This document shows, piece by piece, positions 1 through 9,230 of a DNA stretch of 64,000 nt. The stretch is from JBEVJC01 sp040510375 (GTDB lineage: Bacteria > Bacteroidota > Bacteroidia > Chitinophagales > Chitinophagaceae). Where the stretch lies: assembly GCA_040510375.1 (NCBI GenBank), contig JBEVJC010000030.1, positions 1 to 64,000 of the forward strand, in the 5' to 3' direction. The notes under the pieces are model-generated. The model had not been told where the DNA came from, did not search any database, and was given only the letters and a program-made list of their open reading frames with translations. The position numbers and the translations under genes are program-made. Every line of letters begins with the position of its first letter. Position 1 is the stretch's first letter.

Positions 1-2
1 AT

Positions 3-193
3 ATATTCGAAGTTGTAGGCATGGACGGCGATGATGAAGTGCGATGCGTTCCTAGTCCAGGTAAACCTCCATATTAGGCGAAATATATGCTGAGATCGAA
101 TTCCACGATCCGTTCGGCCACGGTCAGACTGCGAAGAGCTTCTCGTTGCAGAAACAAATATCATTTACCAACGCTAAACCATGCGCAGTGTAG
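3..193 (+). pseudogene. 3' end of an unrecognised gene, apparently frameshifted
   Basis: Two consecutive open stretches in different frames read like one protein tail. One runs from the window edge to a TAG at 75-77. The other runs from about 65 to a TAG at 191-193 and contains an acidic segment with HDPFGHG. The second overlaps the next gene start by 13 bases. I do not recognise the family. The open frames could be chance; the evidence is only their protein-like composition and continuity. Confidence 0.3.
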
Positions 194-468
194 CTCAGCA
201 TTACATTGAAGCTGAAGCGGAAATAGCATTCATGCCAAGCGGCCTAGCAATCATTGACAAGTTCGCAAACTGTCTAGGAGCCATAGAAGCGCAACTTGTC
301 AAGGAGCAGGATTTGCTGAATGCAACCTCGCTTGATATAAGTCTGCTCCAGCTAGATCCAGGCACAGCTGCAGCGGTCTTCATTAAGGACTTGACTGCAA
401 AAACTGATCGCCATGCTGTCTTCGTTTGTGTTAAATTCATGTTTCATAAAAAACCTGATCTATGGTAG
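181..468 (+). CDS. hypothetical protein, 95 aa
   Basis: A small soluble protein with an alanine- and leucine-rich helical middle; no signal peptide, membrane segment or recognised motif. The ATG at 181 is the first start after an upstream stop and has no clear ribosome binding site. The end overlaps the following gene by 7 bases, which suggests translational coupling and that both belong to one operon. Function unknown. It could also be the remnant of a longer gene, because the upstream DNA looks like decayed coding sequence. Confidence 0.45.
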   Translation: MRSVAQHYIEAEAEIAFMPSGLAIIDKFANCLGAIEAQLVKEQDLLNATSLDISLLQLDPGTAAAVFIKDLTAKTDRHAVFVCVKFMFHKKPDLW

Positions 469-1745
469 GAATTTTCCCAAATCTATATTACACTGTTGCA
501 TCATATTCACCTGTTACGACGTTTATTTCCTTTGAAGCTCTGAAAGCAAAAGATTGGCAAGCGGCATTGGGACAATCTACGAATTGGAAGCATGCCGAGA
601 TACGCGGCATAATCCACCACGAAACAAGGCACTACGTAGATCACTTATCAACTCTCTGGGGTCAAACAAATCTTCTATCCTTGTATAAAGCTATGAACGC
701 TAGGTTAAGCTTAAATGAAACGAGGTTTAGCGAAATAATAAATTACAAAAAACAGGAACGAGAACTTCACTTTGCTGATTATTACCATGAACTCTACAAT
801 GGATATGTATGGAGAAAGGGTACTGCCAATTGGGATTACCGTTTTTCATCTGGTTTTCGTTATAGAGATGATGGCTCCAGCGATGATACAAGACCGATAA
901 TGTTTGTAAGGTTTTTTACATCTGATGGCTTATCGCTATCGCGAGTCCCTGTGTCGATAGCCTCCTTATTTGAAACTAACGCAGTTTTTCAGGAAGTAGA
1001 CGTTATGGGGAAGTATATAGCTTCGCAAGTTTCCAATAAAGAGTTAGACAAATTTAATAGCTGGTTAATGGGATCTTTGATTTATAACAATGACAGAACA
1101 ATATATAACGTCGCAGGACACATTTGCGCTAATTTGCTTGATATTAAAGATCCACGAGAGGCTTTCCCAATTTGCTCTTCCCTTGCGACGCTTACATTAA
1201 ATCTCCCCCACAAATTAGTCGAGATGTTACCTCTTAGGGATGATGAACTAAAGGTGTGGAATAGCCGTCCTCGAGACATGTTAAGGAATCATGAGCATGG
1301 GTTCGTATTTTTCAATCTGTTAAATAATTACAAAGAAAAATATAGGTCGGTCAAACGTTTTAATTTGCAGGACCTGTTGGCTGAAAATGGCTTACCGACA
1401 GAACAAGAAATTGCGGAAATGGTACGTGTCGAATTGATTAACTTGACCAGATGTTATAACGAAGAAAATCTGCAGCGGTATTTTTTAGACTTGCATCAGA
1501 AGGGGTTGGAATTATTTAATCTTAGAGGGATTGATGGTAGCGGTTATGACATTTCAAAAATCTTGGCTTCAACTTATATTCCGAATATCCGCTTTGCTGA
1601 TAGCAAGAACGGAAGTCGGTTCAAAGAGCTCTTTGATGTCTTCAAAGAAATGCCGCTAACCGACATCACGCATGAAGATTTCTTTCAGATTGCGACCTTA
1701 ACAGACGAAAGGATGGATTCATTATTTCAAATACGGGGAATTTAA
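462..1745 (+). CDS. hypothetical protein with HExxH (zincin-like) motif, 427 aa
   Basis: A 427-residue soluble protein with no signal peptide or membrane segment. Around residue 50 it has the segment IIHHETRHYVDH, which contains an HExxH sequence of the kind that binds zinc in metallopeptidases; a possible third ligand lies in the acidic ELHFADYYHEL stretch about 50 residues later. The rest is helical and unlike any family I recognise. It overlaps the 95-aa gene upstream and is 11 bases from the DUF4160-like gene downstream, so the set looks like one operon. A peptidase role is inference from the motif alone. The position next to a defence island makes it a candidate accessory or defence gene. 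Confidence 0.7.
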   Translation: MVGIFPNLYYTVASYSPVTTFISFEALKAKDWQAALGQSTNWKHAEIRGIIHHETRHYVDHLSTLWGQTNLLSLYKAMNARLSLNETRFSEIINYKKQERELHFADYYHELYNGYVWRKGTANWDYRFSSGFRYRDDGSSDDTRPIMFVRFFTSDGLSLSRVPVSIASLFETNAVFQEVDVMGKYIASQVSNKELDKFNSWLMGSLIYNNDRTIYNVAGHICANLLDIKDPREAFPICSSLATLTLNLPHKLVEMLPLRDDELKVWNSRPRDMLRNHEHGFVFFNLLNNYKEKYRSVKRFNLQDLLAENGLPTEQEIAEMVRVELINLTRCYNEENLQRYFLDLHQKGLELFNLRGIDGSGYDISKILASTYIPNIRFADSKNGSRFKELFDVFKEMPLTDITHEDFFQIATLTDERMDSLFQIRGI

Positions 1746-1756
1746 AATCAATCAAG

Positions 1757-2122
1757 TTGGAAGAGATACAAATCATACTGCAGGAGTTACAGCAACTTTT
1801 AGCATCTGCAGATCTGAAGAATCATAGCAAGTCAAAGGGGTTTCAAATTTTGATCGCAAAGAAATCAGATCTTAAATTTAGAATGGAGCCTGATCATCAT
1901 CAAAGAGCGCACATTCATATCCAATATGGTAAAGAAAGCCACAAGGCAACCTTCGCAATAGACACCGGTGAATTATTAGCAGGGGATTTGCCTGCTTATC
2001 AGCAAAGAGTGGCCACAAAATGGATTTCTGATCATTCGGAACCTTTGAATAGATTATGGACAACATTGAAACAAGGAGAAAATCATGGCCCAATCATTAG
2101 TGAGCTTCAAGGGGATGATTGA
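1757..2122 (+). CDS. DUF4160-like protein, 121 aa
   Basis: The protein carries an RAHIHIQYGKE stretch followed by ATFAIDTGELLAGDLP. This matches the pattern of DUF4160-type proteins: a histidine-containing strand followed by an acidic 'ETLELL.G.LP'-like segment, then a helical tail with an aromatic or histidine-rich end. Those proteins are small, cytosolic and often found beside toxin-antitoxin-like or mobile genes; their biochemical role is unknown. The start taken here is TTG at 1757, 11 bases after the previous stop. The helical N-terminal 40 residues may be a partner-binding extension. Family assignment is by eye. Confidence 0.65.
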   Translation: MEEIQIILQELQQLLASADLKNHSKSKGFQILIAKKSDLKFRMEPDHHQRAHIHIQYGKESHKATFAIDTGELLAGDLPAYQQRVATKWISDHSEPLNRLWTTLKQGENHGPIISELQGDD

Positions 2123-2228
2123 TGTTATCGCCGAATTCCTGGGTACTGAAGACTTCTCTATAACAGAAGACAACATTTATACCACTAAAATTATCGTCTA
2201 TCGAGATAGTGTGACATTAGTCATTTAA
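2085..2228 (+). CDS. small protein, 47 aa, overlapping the DUF4160-like gene
   Basis: The ATG at 2085 is preceded by a strong ribosome binding site (AAGGAG at 2074-2079, 5 bases upstream), unusual for this window. The frame differs from the overlapping DUF4160-like gene, with 38 bases shared. The product is acidic, and the reading frame ends at TAA 2226-2228, just before the defence island begins. The good ribosome binding site and the operon position support expression. The short length suggests it may be the 5' part of a gene cut off when the neighbouring element inserted. Confidence 0.45.
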   Translation: MAQSLVSFKGMIDVIAEFLGTEDFSITEDNIYTTKIIVYRDSVTLVI

Positions 2229-2400
2229 TCGAAAAGCATTCAACAATATACGTCTTGAGGTGACATAAGTAAAGGATATATAGGGCGGTGAGTTGACATT
2301 TTTTTCGTGCCGTGTGTGAGACTGATTGTTTATCGATCAGGATCCCAACTAGACTGAGTTGTTCAACATATTTTTGGTCTTGCAAACCCGGTAGCTTTAC

Positions 2401-2538
2401 TTTGTAATGTAATGTCAACTGATGTAAAGTCCAGTAAGACTACGGCAGTTTTTTGAATTTGATCGACTAAAAAATCGACTAAAATTTCAAGTAGTTGATT
2501 TGTAACGTAATAAAAGCGTACCTGCCGTCCGGTCCGCA
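2401..2538. repeat. left copy of a ~140-bp direct repeat (candidate attL)
   Basis: This stretch recurs in the same orientation at 12279-12421 with roughly 80% identity by eye. It contains the tandem 12-bp unit ATCGACTAAAAA (2462-2485) and ends in GTCCGGTCCGCA (2527-2538). The two copies bracket a 9.9-kb block that begins with an integrase gene, as expected for attachment-site arms of a tyrosine-recombinase element. The same GTCCGGTCCGC core recurs a third time at 31003-31013. The recombination role is inference. Confidence 0.75.
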
Positions 2539-2551
2539 ACTCATAAGTTTT

Positions 2552-2579
2552 AAAACCCGCTATCATAGCGGGTTTTTTT
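2552..2579. terminator. rho-independent terminator after the left att-like core
   Basis: An 11-bp stem (AAAACCCGCTA / TAGCGGGTTTT) with a TCA loop is followed by a run of T residues. The stem is strong and symmetrical, so it could act in both directions. It starts 14 bases after the GTCCGGTCCGCA core, the same arrangement seen at the other two cores although the stem sequences differ. Confidence 0.85.
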
Positions 2580-2855
2580 GTTTTAGGTTCATTATGCGGG
2601 TCCGCATAATCTGTCCGCTCTTATCATTGCAAACCGATAATGGCTTGTCCATCAAGCACCTTCATCTTTCCAACCTTATATTTTTTACTTAATTCTTTTG
2701 TTCACTGAGGGGGAAATCGAGGGGGCATTGATTTCAATTCCCTTTGGTCACCTTGATCGACTGTAATGCCTGTCTGGATTGTCTTTCGCTGATTATAAGT
2801 AATATCTTATACATATTGATAACCAGCTTTTTAAAGACACTAAAGGAGGCATTTT

Positions 2856-4069
2856 ATGGAAGCAAAAATGAATATCCTGTTTATCGGGAAAAGACAACGA
2901 TTAACCAGGCATGGCCTGTTACCTATTTACATTCGAGTAACAATTCAAGGACAGCGTTTTGAAGTGTCCACGAATCATCACGTGAAACCAGCTGAATGAT
3001 CCCCGATCGGCGGGAAAATGCTCGGTCGATCGTACTCTGCTCTGGAAACTAACACGGCATTAGATGTTATACGTACCCGGGTTTATCAGTATCGAGAACA
3101 GCTGCTGAAAGAAGACCGGGAACTAACTGTGGAAGCAATGCATGACAAATGGTTTGGGCAAGACCGGGAAAGGAGAACGTTGATGGGAGTATTTCGATTA
3201 AGCATACTCGACCTGCAGAAATTAGTCTCGAAAGGGATTTATAAGAAGTCTACGATTACCAAGACCTGACAACGGAAATGCATCTGCAGAATTACTTGCT
3301 ATGGAGCGGCAACCGGTCAGACATTTTACTTTTTGACCTGCGAATCGGATTTATTGAAAACTTTCAGTTCTACTTGAAGGCCGAGAAAGCGCTTTCAATC
3401 AACTCTTCGGGCAAGCACGTTAAAAACCTAAAGAAGATTGTTCGCGATTGTGTTGACAAGGACTGGCTAGATAAAGATCCGTTTTGGAGATACAAAGTGA
3501 AGCACACCGACCCCAAAGTTCCTCACCTCTCAGCAGAAGAATTGCAACGAATTGAACAAAAGGTAATTCCTATGCCGAGGTTAGCTTTGGTTCGCGACAT
3601 TTTCCTTTTCAGTTGTTATTCAGGATTTGCATACGCTGATGTGGCTGCCTTAAAACAGGAGCACATCAAAATTGGAGTCAATGGTAAACGATGGCTTATC
3701 AAACCGAGGCAGAAAACAGGTATAATTGAACTGGTGCCGATCTTTCCTCCGGTTGAAAGCATTCTTACTAAGTATAATGGTCATTCAAAATGGGAAAAGC
3801 CAGGAATGCTGCTTCCTGTTCCCTCCAACCAAAAGGTCAATGCTTATCTGAAGGAGTTAGGGGACCTCTGCAGCATTCCATTTAATTTGACATTTCATAT
3901 GGCTCGACACACTTTTGCGTCTACAGTGGCTCTGGACAATGGAGTGCCTATTGATTCGGTGAGTAAGATGTTAGGGCATCGCAGTATTAAAACGACGCAG
4001 ATTTATGCGAGGGTAAGTCAGGAAAAGGTAGCTGCGGATACACTACGTCTGTATACTTCCCGGAATTAG
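2856..4069 (+). pseudogene. CTnDOT-like tyrosine recombinase (integrase), broken
   Basis: This would be a phage-type integrase of about 403 residues, recombining element ends with the chromosome. ATG 2856 follows a strong AAAGGAGG at 2842-2849. An N-terminal arm-binding domain, a SAM-like core-binding domain and a C-terminal catalytic domain are readable. The catalytic domain has the HMARHTF box and the LGHRSIKTTQIYAR box with its histidine and nucleophilic tyrosine. The usual first arginine region reads SGFAYADVAAL, as in the IntDOT-like class with a displaced arginine. Two lesions break it: TGA at 2997-2999, where the family has tryptophan (PAEW), and a frameshift near 3255-3265. Without readthrough it cannot make a full recombinase. 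Confidence 0.88.
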
Positions 4070-4208
4070 AAAACATATTTGATTAGCACTTCCTGCAATC
4101 GGTCATGAAATTTGATAAAGCGGCCTCCATGCTAGCAGCTAAACAGAGGCTTTCGATGCGAGAATAACTCAAAGTTATCCAGCTAAGCAAACTACCGTAT
4201 ATTGAAGC

Positions 4209-5093
4209 ATGAACAATAATCATACAATGTACGTCCGAATTCAAGCGGAATATGGTGAAAGTGCGGGCCATCTGGAAATAACATCACCGGTATCGATCAA
4301 ACATGGCGATACAGAATATCTGGTATCCTTGGTGGCTAGTTCAATGAATTTGCAAATAATCGGAACAGCCATTCGTTTCATAGGCGATAAGCTTTAAGAC
4401 GCCTTTCGCTCCCATGGGCAGGCGCTGGGGATTTGTATTCAAGACAAAAAGGATGTTCGGTTGTCGGCCTTTTGCGATGAGCATTTGGCTGCCATCTTGG
4501 AAGAGCAGGAAAGATTGTATCGCTTGATACGCTGGAAACACAGATTGGGCGAGCGAAAAGAAACACAATTGAATTTAACGATGGAATGGTGTCTCGATAA
4601 GAAGTCTTGGGGCAACTTTGTCAGTTGCTCATCAGCTGAAAATTTAAGAGTCTCCTCTACGCATCGACGGCCACTGGAAAGCTCAATTGAGAAATTGTTC
4701 GATGATCAACAGGATGAACCAGTCTTCCTGGACATGCTTCGGCAAGCAAATAGTATTCGATCCGGAAATTTAGAGCCTAGTTTTGTGATTGCTGTGGCCG
4801 CAATGGAAGTAGGAGTAAAATTCTTGATTCAAAATAGACAACCTGCCACCAAATGGCTGGTGGAAGAACTGCCGAGTCCGCCAATTATACGATTGGTTCA
4901 GGAATATTTACCCAAAATTGTAAAGGAATTCGTTGTGAAGGAAGAGGACAAGGCAATGATCAAAAACATCGTCGAGGCCCGTAATAAGATTGTTCATCGA
5001 GGCGGTTCAGTTAACGAACGGAAAACATTGTATAAATGGTTAAACTACATCAATGATTTTTTGTTCCACCGCATCGGCCCATTGATTCAATAA
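4209..5093 (+). pseudogene. HEPN-type protein interrupted by an in-frame stop
   Basis: Two open segments share one frame: 4209-4397 (62 aa) and 4461-5093. They are separated only by a TAA at 4395-4397, and the codons between read as continuous protein. Read through, the product is about 294 residues. The C-terminal half is helical and holds ARNKIVHRGG, the Rx4H active-site pattern of HEPN ribonucleases. An N-terminal beta-rich domain plus a C-terminal HEPN resembles ApeA-type abortive-infection proteins. The TAA may inactivate it, or the second segment may be expressed alone from TTG 4461. It lies between the integrase and a convergent Gabija-like pair. The HEPN call rests on the motif and helical context. 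Confidence 0.65.
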
Positions 5094-5164
5094 GTCAACT
5101 GGCTTCGATCTTGACCCGAAATAAAACGGGCTTACAATGGCCTCACCTTTCTAAAGCTGTATTT

Positions 5165-6661
5165 TTAGTAAGGGGAAAGAGTGCTGGTAGCAGTAAAGAT
5201 GATCAATCGTTTACAGCAGCGAGTTAAGGCCACATATAAGTGGTTGGGTGAGTCAAAGCGGTGGGCATCCATTAATACGACGGTATCAAACTCTAAACCT
5301 TTAGTCAAAAGTGTAGTGCCAATGCATCTCCCATTCACTTTTCTTCCTGTCCTTCGGATAAGATTACGATTATCCTTGATAGCATCATAAATTGAAATAT
5401 TATTCAAATGCGATTGTTGCAGGCTATTAGCAAAGCTACGGCCTACTTCTTCGCGCTTATATTTCAACTTTAGATATTTCCGGAGTTTATCTACCACGTT
5501 AAAGAGGTGAAGCGCTGAAGGAGTTTTTATGAAAATGTCTAATGGCATGCGGATTTTTTCCGAAGTTTCCTTATCTGCTGGACTTTTCTTAGAAATAAGT
5601 CCTTCACCATTGAACCACTGACTCAATTTACTAGCTTGAAATAATTTATCGAGTATAGATTCTTTAATCTTTTTATATTTCTTACGTGCCCGTCCAATTG
5701 ATTTAAGCAGTTCGTCAGCGTCTTTTGCAAGGGAATAGAATAGCTTGTCATCAATCGCTTCCAGCAGGCTCAATTTCTTGGCGTAATCTATCTGGTCCCT
5801 TAGTTTAGCTCGTTGTACTATACTTCCCTTGCTTACCTTTTTGCCGTCAACGACGTCATCATATTCAGGCACCAGGATCAATAAGCTGTCCATGCCTTCC
5901 AGGTTTGTTTTGTTGTTGATGATCGAATCTAGCTTCTTACGATAAGTACTGGTAGAATCGTACAGGTCACCGTCATTTATCGATATAATATGAAGACCAA
6001 TTGAATTATCACCCGTGAGTATGATAGGCTTTTTTTGCAACAAAAGTTCACGGTAATCTTTTAGTACATCTCCCAGCGCCTTGTTATTACCATCTTTATA
6101 CCAACGGTGTGGCGTATCAAGATCGGGAAACTGAGTAAAATCCGGTAGATCGGTATCCATATCCACCTTGTCACCATTAAAATCGAAAATACCCTGAAGC
6201 GGATCGCCTAAGATATGAGTAGGCAAAACCTTTGAAAGCAACTGTATAATAATATGCTGACCTTTCGAGCAATCTTGATATTCATCCACGAAAAGTCCCT
6301 TATAACTGGCGGCAATTGCCTGCTGCGCCAGGGAGGATGAAAGAACCCTAGCGACCCGCTCAGTTATAAATGTATGATACTCGCGTGCTTTATCCTGCGG
6401 AGGGATATCCGATTTTCTACAATAGGCATGCACAAATTGCTGTGCAAAACTGCTGATTGTTTCTATGGTGTATTTGGTTGATTCAATATCGGCGTTGCGG
6501 ATTTTTTCCTTGATCGAGCCGATACCGGCATGAGTATGGGTTAGAATTAACTGTTTTCCTTCGGTGTGTTTTAGACATTCAACAATAGTAAACGTCTTAC
6601 CGTATCCTGCGGGAGATACCAGTTTGGTCTTAGCGCCGTTTACAAAACCCAAAAAGTCCAT
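5165..6661 (-). CDS. gajB: Gabija-like GajB, UvrD/Rep-family helicase
   Basis: A 498-residue superfamily 1 helicase, close to the usual GajB length of about 494. It has Walker A SPAGYGKT near residue 16, motif Ia THTHAG, a Walker B box VDEYQD near residue 126, the LGDPLQGIF motif III, and a C-terminal motif VI region VALTRCCKRL. In Gabija, GajB is activated by DNA ends during phage infection and forms a complex with GajA that degrades or nicks nucleic acid. Its ATG directly abuts the stop of the upstream OLD-nuclease gene (TAAATG), so the two are co-transcribed in the gajA-gajB order. An unrelated OLD plus UvrD pair is the alternative. Confidence 0.85.
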   Translation of the reverse strand: MDFLGFVNGAKTKLVSPAGYGKTFTIVECLKHTEGKQLILTHTHAGIGSIKEKIRNADIESTKYTIETISSFAQQFVHAYCRKSDIPPQDKAREYHTFITERVARVLSSSLAQQAIAASYKGLFVDEYQDCSKGQHIIIQLLSKVLPTHILGDPLQGIFDFNGDKVDMDTDLPDFTQFPDLDTPHRWYKDGNNKALGDVLKDYRELLLQKKPIILTGDNSIGLHIISINDGDLYDSTSTYRKKLDSIINNKTNLEGMDSLLILVPEYDDVVDGKKVSKGSIVQRAKLRDQIDYAKKLSLLEAIDDKLFYSLAKDADELLKSIGRARKKYKKIKESILDKLFQASKLSQWFNGEGLISKKSPADKETSEKIRMPLDIFIKTPSALHLFNVVDKLRKYLKLKYKREEVGRSFANSLQQSHLNNISIYDAIKDNRNLIRRTGRKVNGRCIGTTLLTKGLEFDTVVLMDAHRFDSPNHLYVALTRCCKRLIIFTATSTLSPY

Positions 6662-8389
6662 TTAATTATCTATCCAATTTGAAAATGATGTGAATATTTT
6701 CTTCAAGCCCGCTTCGTTCTTCATTGAATCAAAATATTTGAAAATTATCTTTCCAAGTATTTCACCATGATCAATCCTTTTAAACCATTCCTGTTTCCAG
6801 GCAGCAATGCCAATGGCATTACGGATTTTTTCATTATCCCTATCTTGCCAATCCACCGGAAAAGCGGCGCCCGCAGAATACCTGGCCTTTACAGATTCAC
6901 TCAATGCCCCCTGATCGTTGTTCTTATGTGTCTTTAACACATACTCCAATACTTCTGTAATACCTTCCCAAGGCAGGTCACTGAATACTTGTAGCTCCAG
7001 GCAATTGGTACCTTCACAATCAAATATTTCGATCCCTTGAGCCTGCATTGTCGTTTTCTGAGCATTGACGTTAGCCTCATCTGAATCACAAAAAAGTGCA
7101 GTTTTTATACCGGAATCCTGAATGGCGTTTACCCGCTCCAATAGTGTATTACCGGTACCATCAACATAAGCACAATCCTTGAAAGACATTGGCTCTTTAC
7201 CTGAAGCAATCCTGAAACTATCAAATGCCCGGCAAACGCCCACTTCTGTGGCGCCCTCACATACCACTACTTTAGTGGCAAAGAAGGCTTCAGGGCACGC
7301 CCTCACCACCTTGGTAAGCTTCAATTCATCAATGCCAAGTCTTCGGCTAATTATCATTGACCCTTTCTTTTTCTTTACCAGTAAACAAAGTGCGGGAGAA
7401 CCCAACTCAACAATCACATCTCGCGAATGGGTTGTAATAAAAATCATCCCTTTATCCGTTTCTTTTAACGAACGTACGAGTTGGCATATACGGTCAGGTT
7501 CCAACCCCTGTTCTATCTCATCGACCAACATGAGACCGCCGTTTCTTACAAAAGCCAATTGAATGGCAAAAGAAATCAATCGCTTTGAACCTTTACCTTT
7601 CAGCCGAAACGGTATCAAATCATCGTGCAAACTCACCCTACCGTCTTTTATTGACAGATCTTTAAAATCTAGCGTTGTGCGGGAGCCTGTGATATCCAGG
7701 CCCAGATGAGCAGCCCTTAGAGTGATCTGGTCAGTAACAGTTTTTAATTCCGGAAAATCATGTTCATCAATCTTGGCTTTCGCCAATCTTAATGTTTCTA
7801 TAATCACATTCTTTTCTCCAGGCAGTACTTCCGCTTCGACCGCCTTTAATATGCCATATAAGGGATTTCCCTTGCTCCATGAAAAGTGACGATCAAGATT
7901 ATCAGCAACCATGTAACAGTTCAATAAGCCCCTTTCACCGCTGCCTATAGTTTTATTCTCCTGATCCCTTTCATTAGTCACTACCCAATTAGGCTCCAGT
8001 GTATGATCAACCGTTAATTTAATTGACAATAAAGGCATTTTTCCTTCTACTTCTAAGTCTTCTATATTATCAGAAATATCCTTTGTTGCAGGATCGTAGT
8101 TTCTAAGAAACAAACCAAACTTTTCAATTGAAATCAGCTTTTCAGGTAGTTCAACTAGGTGTGCGGTGATCTCTACAGGCTTGCTATAATCGCAATTATA
8201 AAAGTCAGTGTCGTGAAAAGTTAGGTTCCAGGCAGGTGAGAGCACTGAAGCGATTGCCTCCAGCACTGTGCTTTTACAACTGTCCCCCCGGCCAATCAGG
8301 CAAATAATATTTTGGGAATGTTCAAACTCTAGTGACAGATCGTTTATCCCACGAAAGTTTCTAATGTCAAGTTTAACCAGTTTTGCCAT
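6662..8389 (-). CDS. gajA: Gabija-like GajA, OLD-family ATPase-TOPRIM nuclease
   Basis: From ATG 8389 the protein has 575 residues, matching GajA (about 578). It starts MAKLVKLDIRNFRG, the usual RecF/OLD beginning. The ATPase half has a P-loop-like GRGDSCKST near residue 31 and a Walker B LMLVDEIEQGLEPDR followed by an ITTHS switch. The C-terminal half is TOPRIM, with VVCEGATE (acidic residue) and LFCDSDE (DxD). GajA binds and cuts DNA and is restrained by nucleotides until infection. The canonical P-loop glycine before lysine is cysteine here. An open frame extends upstream to about 8541, with an alternative TTG start at 8428, but only the ATG gives a family-like N-terminus. Confidence 0.87.
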   Translation of the reverse strand: MAKLVKLDIRNFRGINDLSLEFEHSQNIICLIGRGDSCKSTVLEAIASVLSPAWNLTFHDTDFYNCDYSKPVEITAHLVELPEKLISIEKFGLFLRNYDPATKDISDNIEDLEVEGKMPLLSIKLTVDHTLEPNWVVTNERDQENKTIGSGERGLLNCYMVADNLDRHFSWSKGNPLYGILKAVEAEVLPGEKNVIIETLRLAKAKIDEHDFPELKTVTDQITLRAAHLGLDITGSRTTLDFKDLSIKDGRVSLHDDLIPFRLKGKGSKRLISFAIQLAFVRNGGLMLVDEIEQGLEPDRICQLVRSLKETDKGMIFITTHSRDVIVELGSPALCLLVKKKKGSMIISRRLGIDELKLTKVVRACPEAFFATKVVVCEGATEVGVCRAFDSFRIASGKEPMSFKDCAYVDGTGNTLLERVNAIQDSGIKTALFCDSDEANVNAQKTTMQAQGIEIFDCEGTNCLELQVFSDLPWEGITEVLEYVLKTHKNNDQGALSESVKARYSAGAAFPVDWQDRDNEKIRNAIGIAAWKQEWFKRIDHGEILGKIIFKYFDSMKNEAGLKKIFTSFSNWIDN

Positions 8390-8617
8390 GATGTCTAATT
8401 TACCAAGGGCTACCCTTTTAGTAGCCAAATTCTCAAGATTAAGGTCCTCCGCTATATACGGAAGGTTTAAGTTGATACGTTGTATCCGGTCGCGATCGGT
8501 TATAGACAGGAGTGAAAATTGAAAAAAAGAAATCCTAAATCTTTACCGTATTAGAATTTACATTTCTTTCAAGTTGATACACTGAATTTAGTACTTCGTG
8601 TTGAATTTATTGAATAT

Positions 8618-9037
8618 TTACGTTGCAGCCTGAGCAATATTGTATTGCAACACCGTTATGACTATGTACGCAGTTCGCCATTTGCCAAAACTATTATTCA
8701 AGTCTCTGGTCATCCTATCAACGTCGAACTGAATTCCGAAATGCTCAGCCAGGATGTTCAAGACATCCTTCATGTCTTCAAAACTTTCACTTTCATAAGG
8801 CCATCCAAGACATTTTATTTCAGCGTTCAAGGTTTCCAACTCTTTTTTTATGTTGAATTCATAATGACTGATTCCTGAGCCAAAGGGATCGCCAGATGTC
8901 ACTCCTAAAATGTGTTGATTAACTATGGAATTGCCTATCGAGAGCCTATAATCAACGCATGCTTGAACAGACTTTGGTTGAATAGGAGGGTGGTGTTTGG
9001 TGATATATTCGATTATATCTTCAGCTTTTGGGTTCAT
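8618..9037 (-). CDS. hypothetical protein, 139 aa, between two defence operons
   Basis: A soluble, mixed alpha/beta protein without recognised motifs, signal peptide or membrane segments. It starts MNPKAEDIIEYITKHHPP and has an acidic helical middle. It lies on the same strand as the Gabija-like pair, about 230 bases upstream of gajA, and 190 bases downstream of the Rad50-like gene, so it could belong to either transcript or stand alone. I cannot assign a function; a regulator or extra component of one of the neighbouring defence systems is a guess from position only. Confidence 0.6.
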   Translation of the reverse strand: MNPKAEDIIEYITKHHPPIQPKSVQACVDYRLSIGNSIVNQHILGVTSGDPFGSGISHYEFNIKKELETLNAEIKCLGWPYESESFEDMKDVLNILAEHFGIQFDVDRMTRDLNNSFGKWRTAYIVITVLQYNIAQAAT

Positions 9038-9230
9038 AATTTTATATGTTTATATGCGAAGCGCTATTTCATAATAGAAACTTAAGTTGATTAGTTTATC
9101 CGTTTGGATGTATCTGCTTAACGTTATCAAAACTAACCAAGCAATGATGATCAAAAATAAATTCTGAATAAGCCACTCACCCGATAAGCGAATGTCAGCA
9201 AGAGGAAGTCTATAATTCTGCTCATCACAT

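Noticed and set aside
2500..2540. The GTCCGGTCCGC core as the 3' end of a tRNA or tmRNA
   Set aside because: No matching 5' acceptor half, anticodon arm or T-arm GTTCGA box could be found upstream at any of the three sites.
2997..2999. Stop-codon recoding (TGA or TAA read through) explaining several in-frame stops
   Set aside because: Different stop codons are involved, frameshifts accompany most of them, and they are confined to mobile or decayed genes; intact chromosomal genes in the window end normally.
7179..7562. 127-codon plus-strand frame opposite gajA
   Set aside because: Antisense to a clear TOPRIM/ATPase coding region with no motif of its own.
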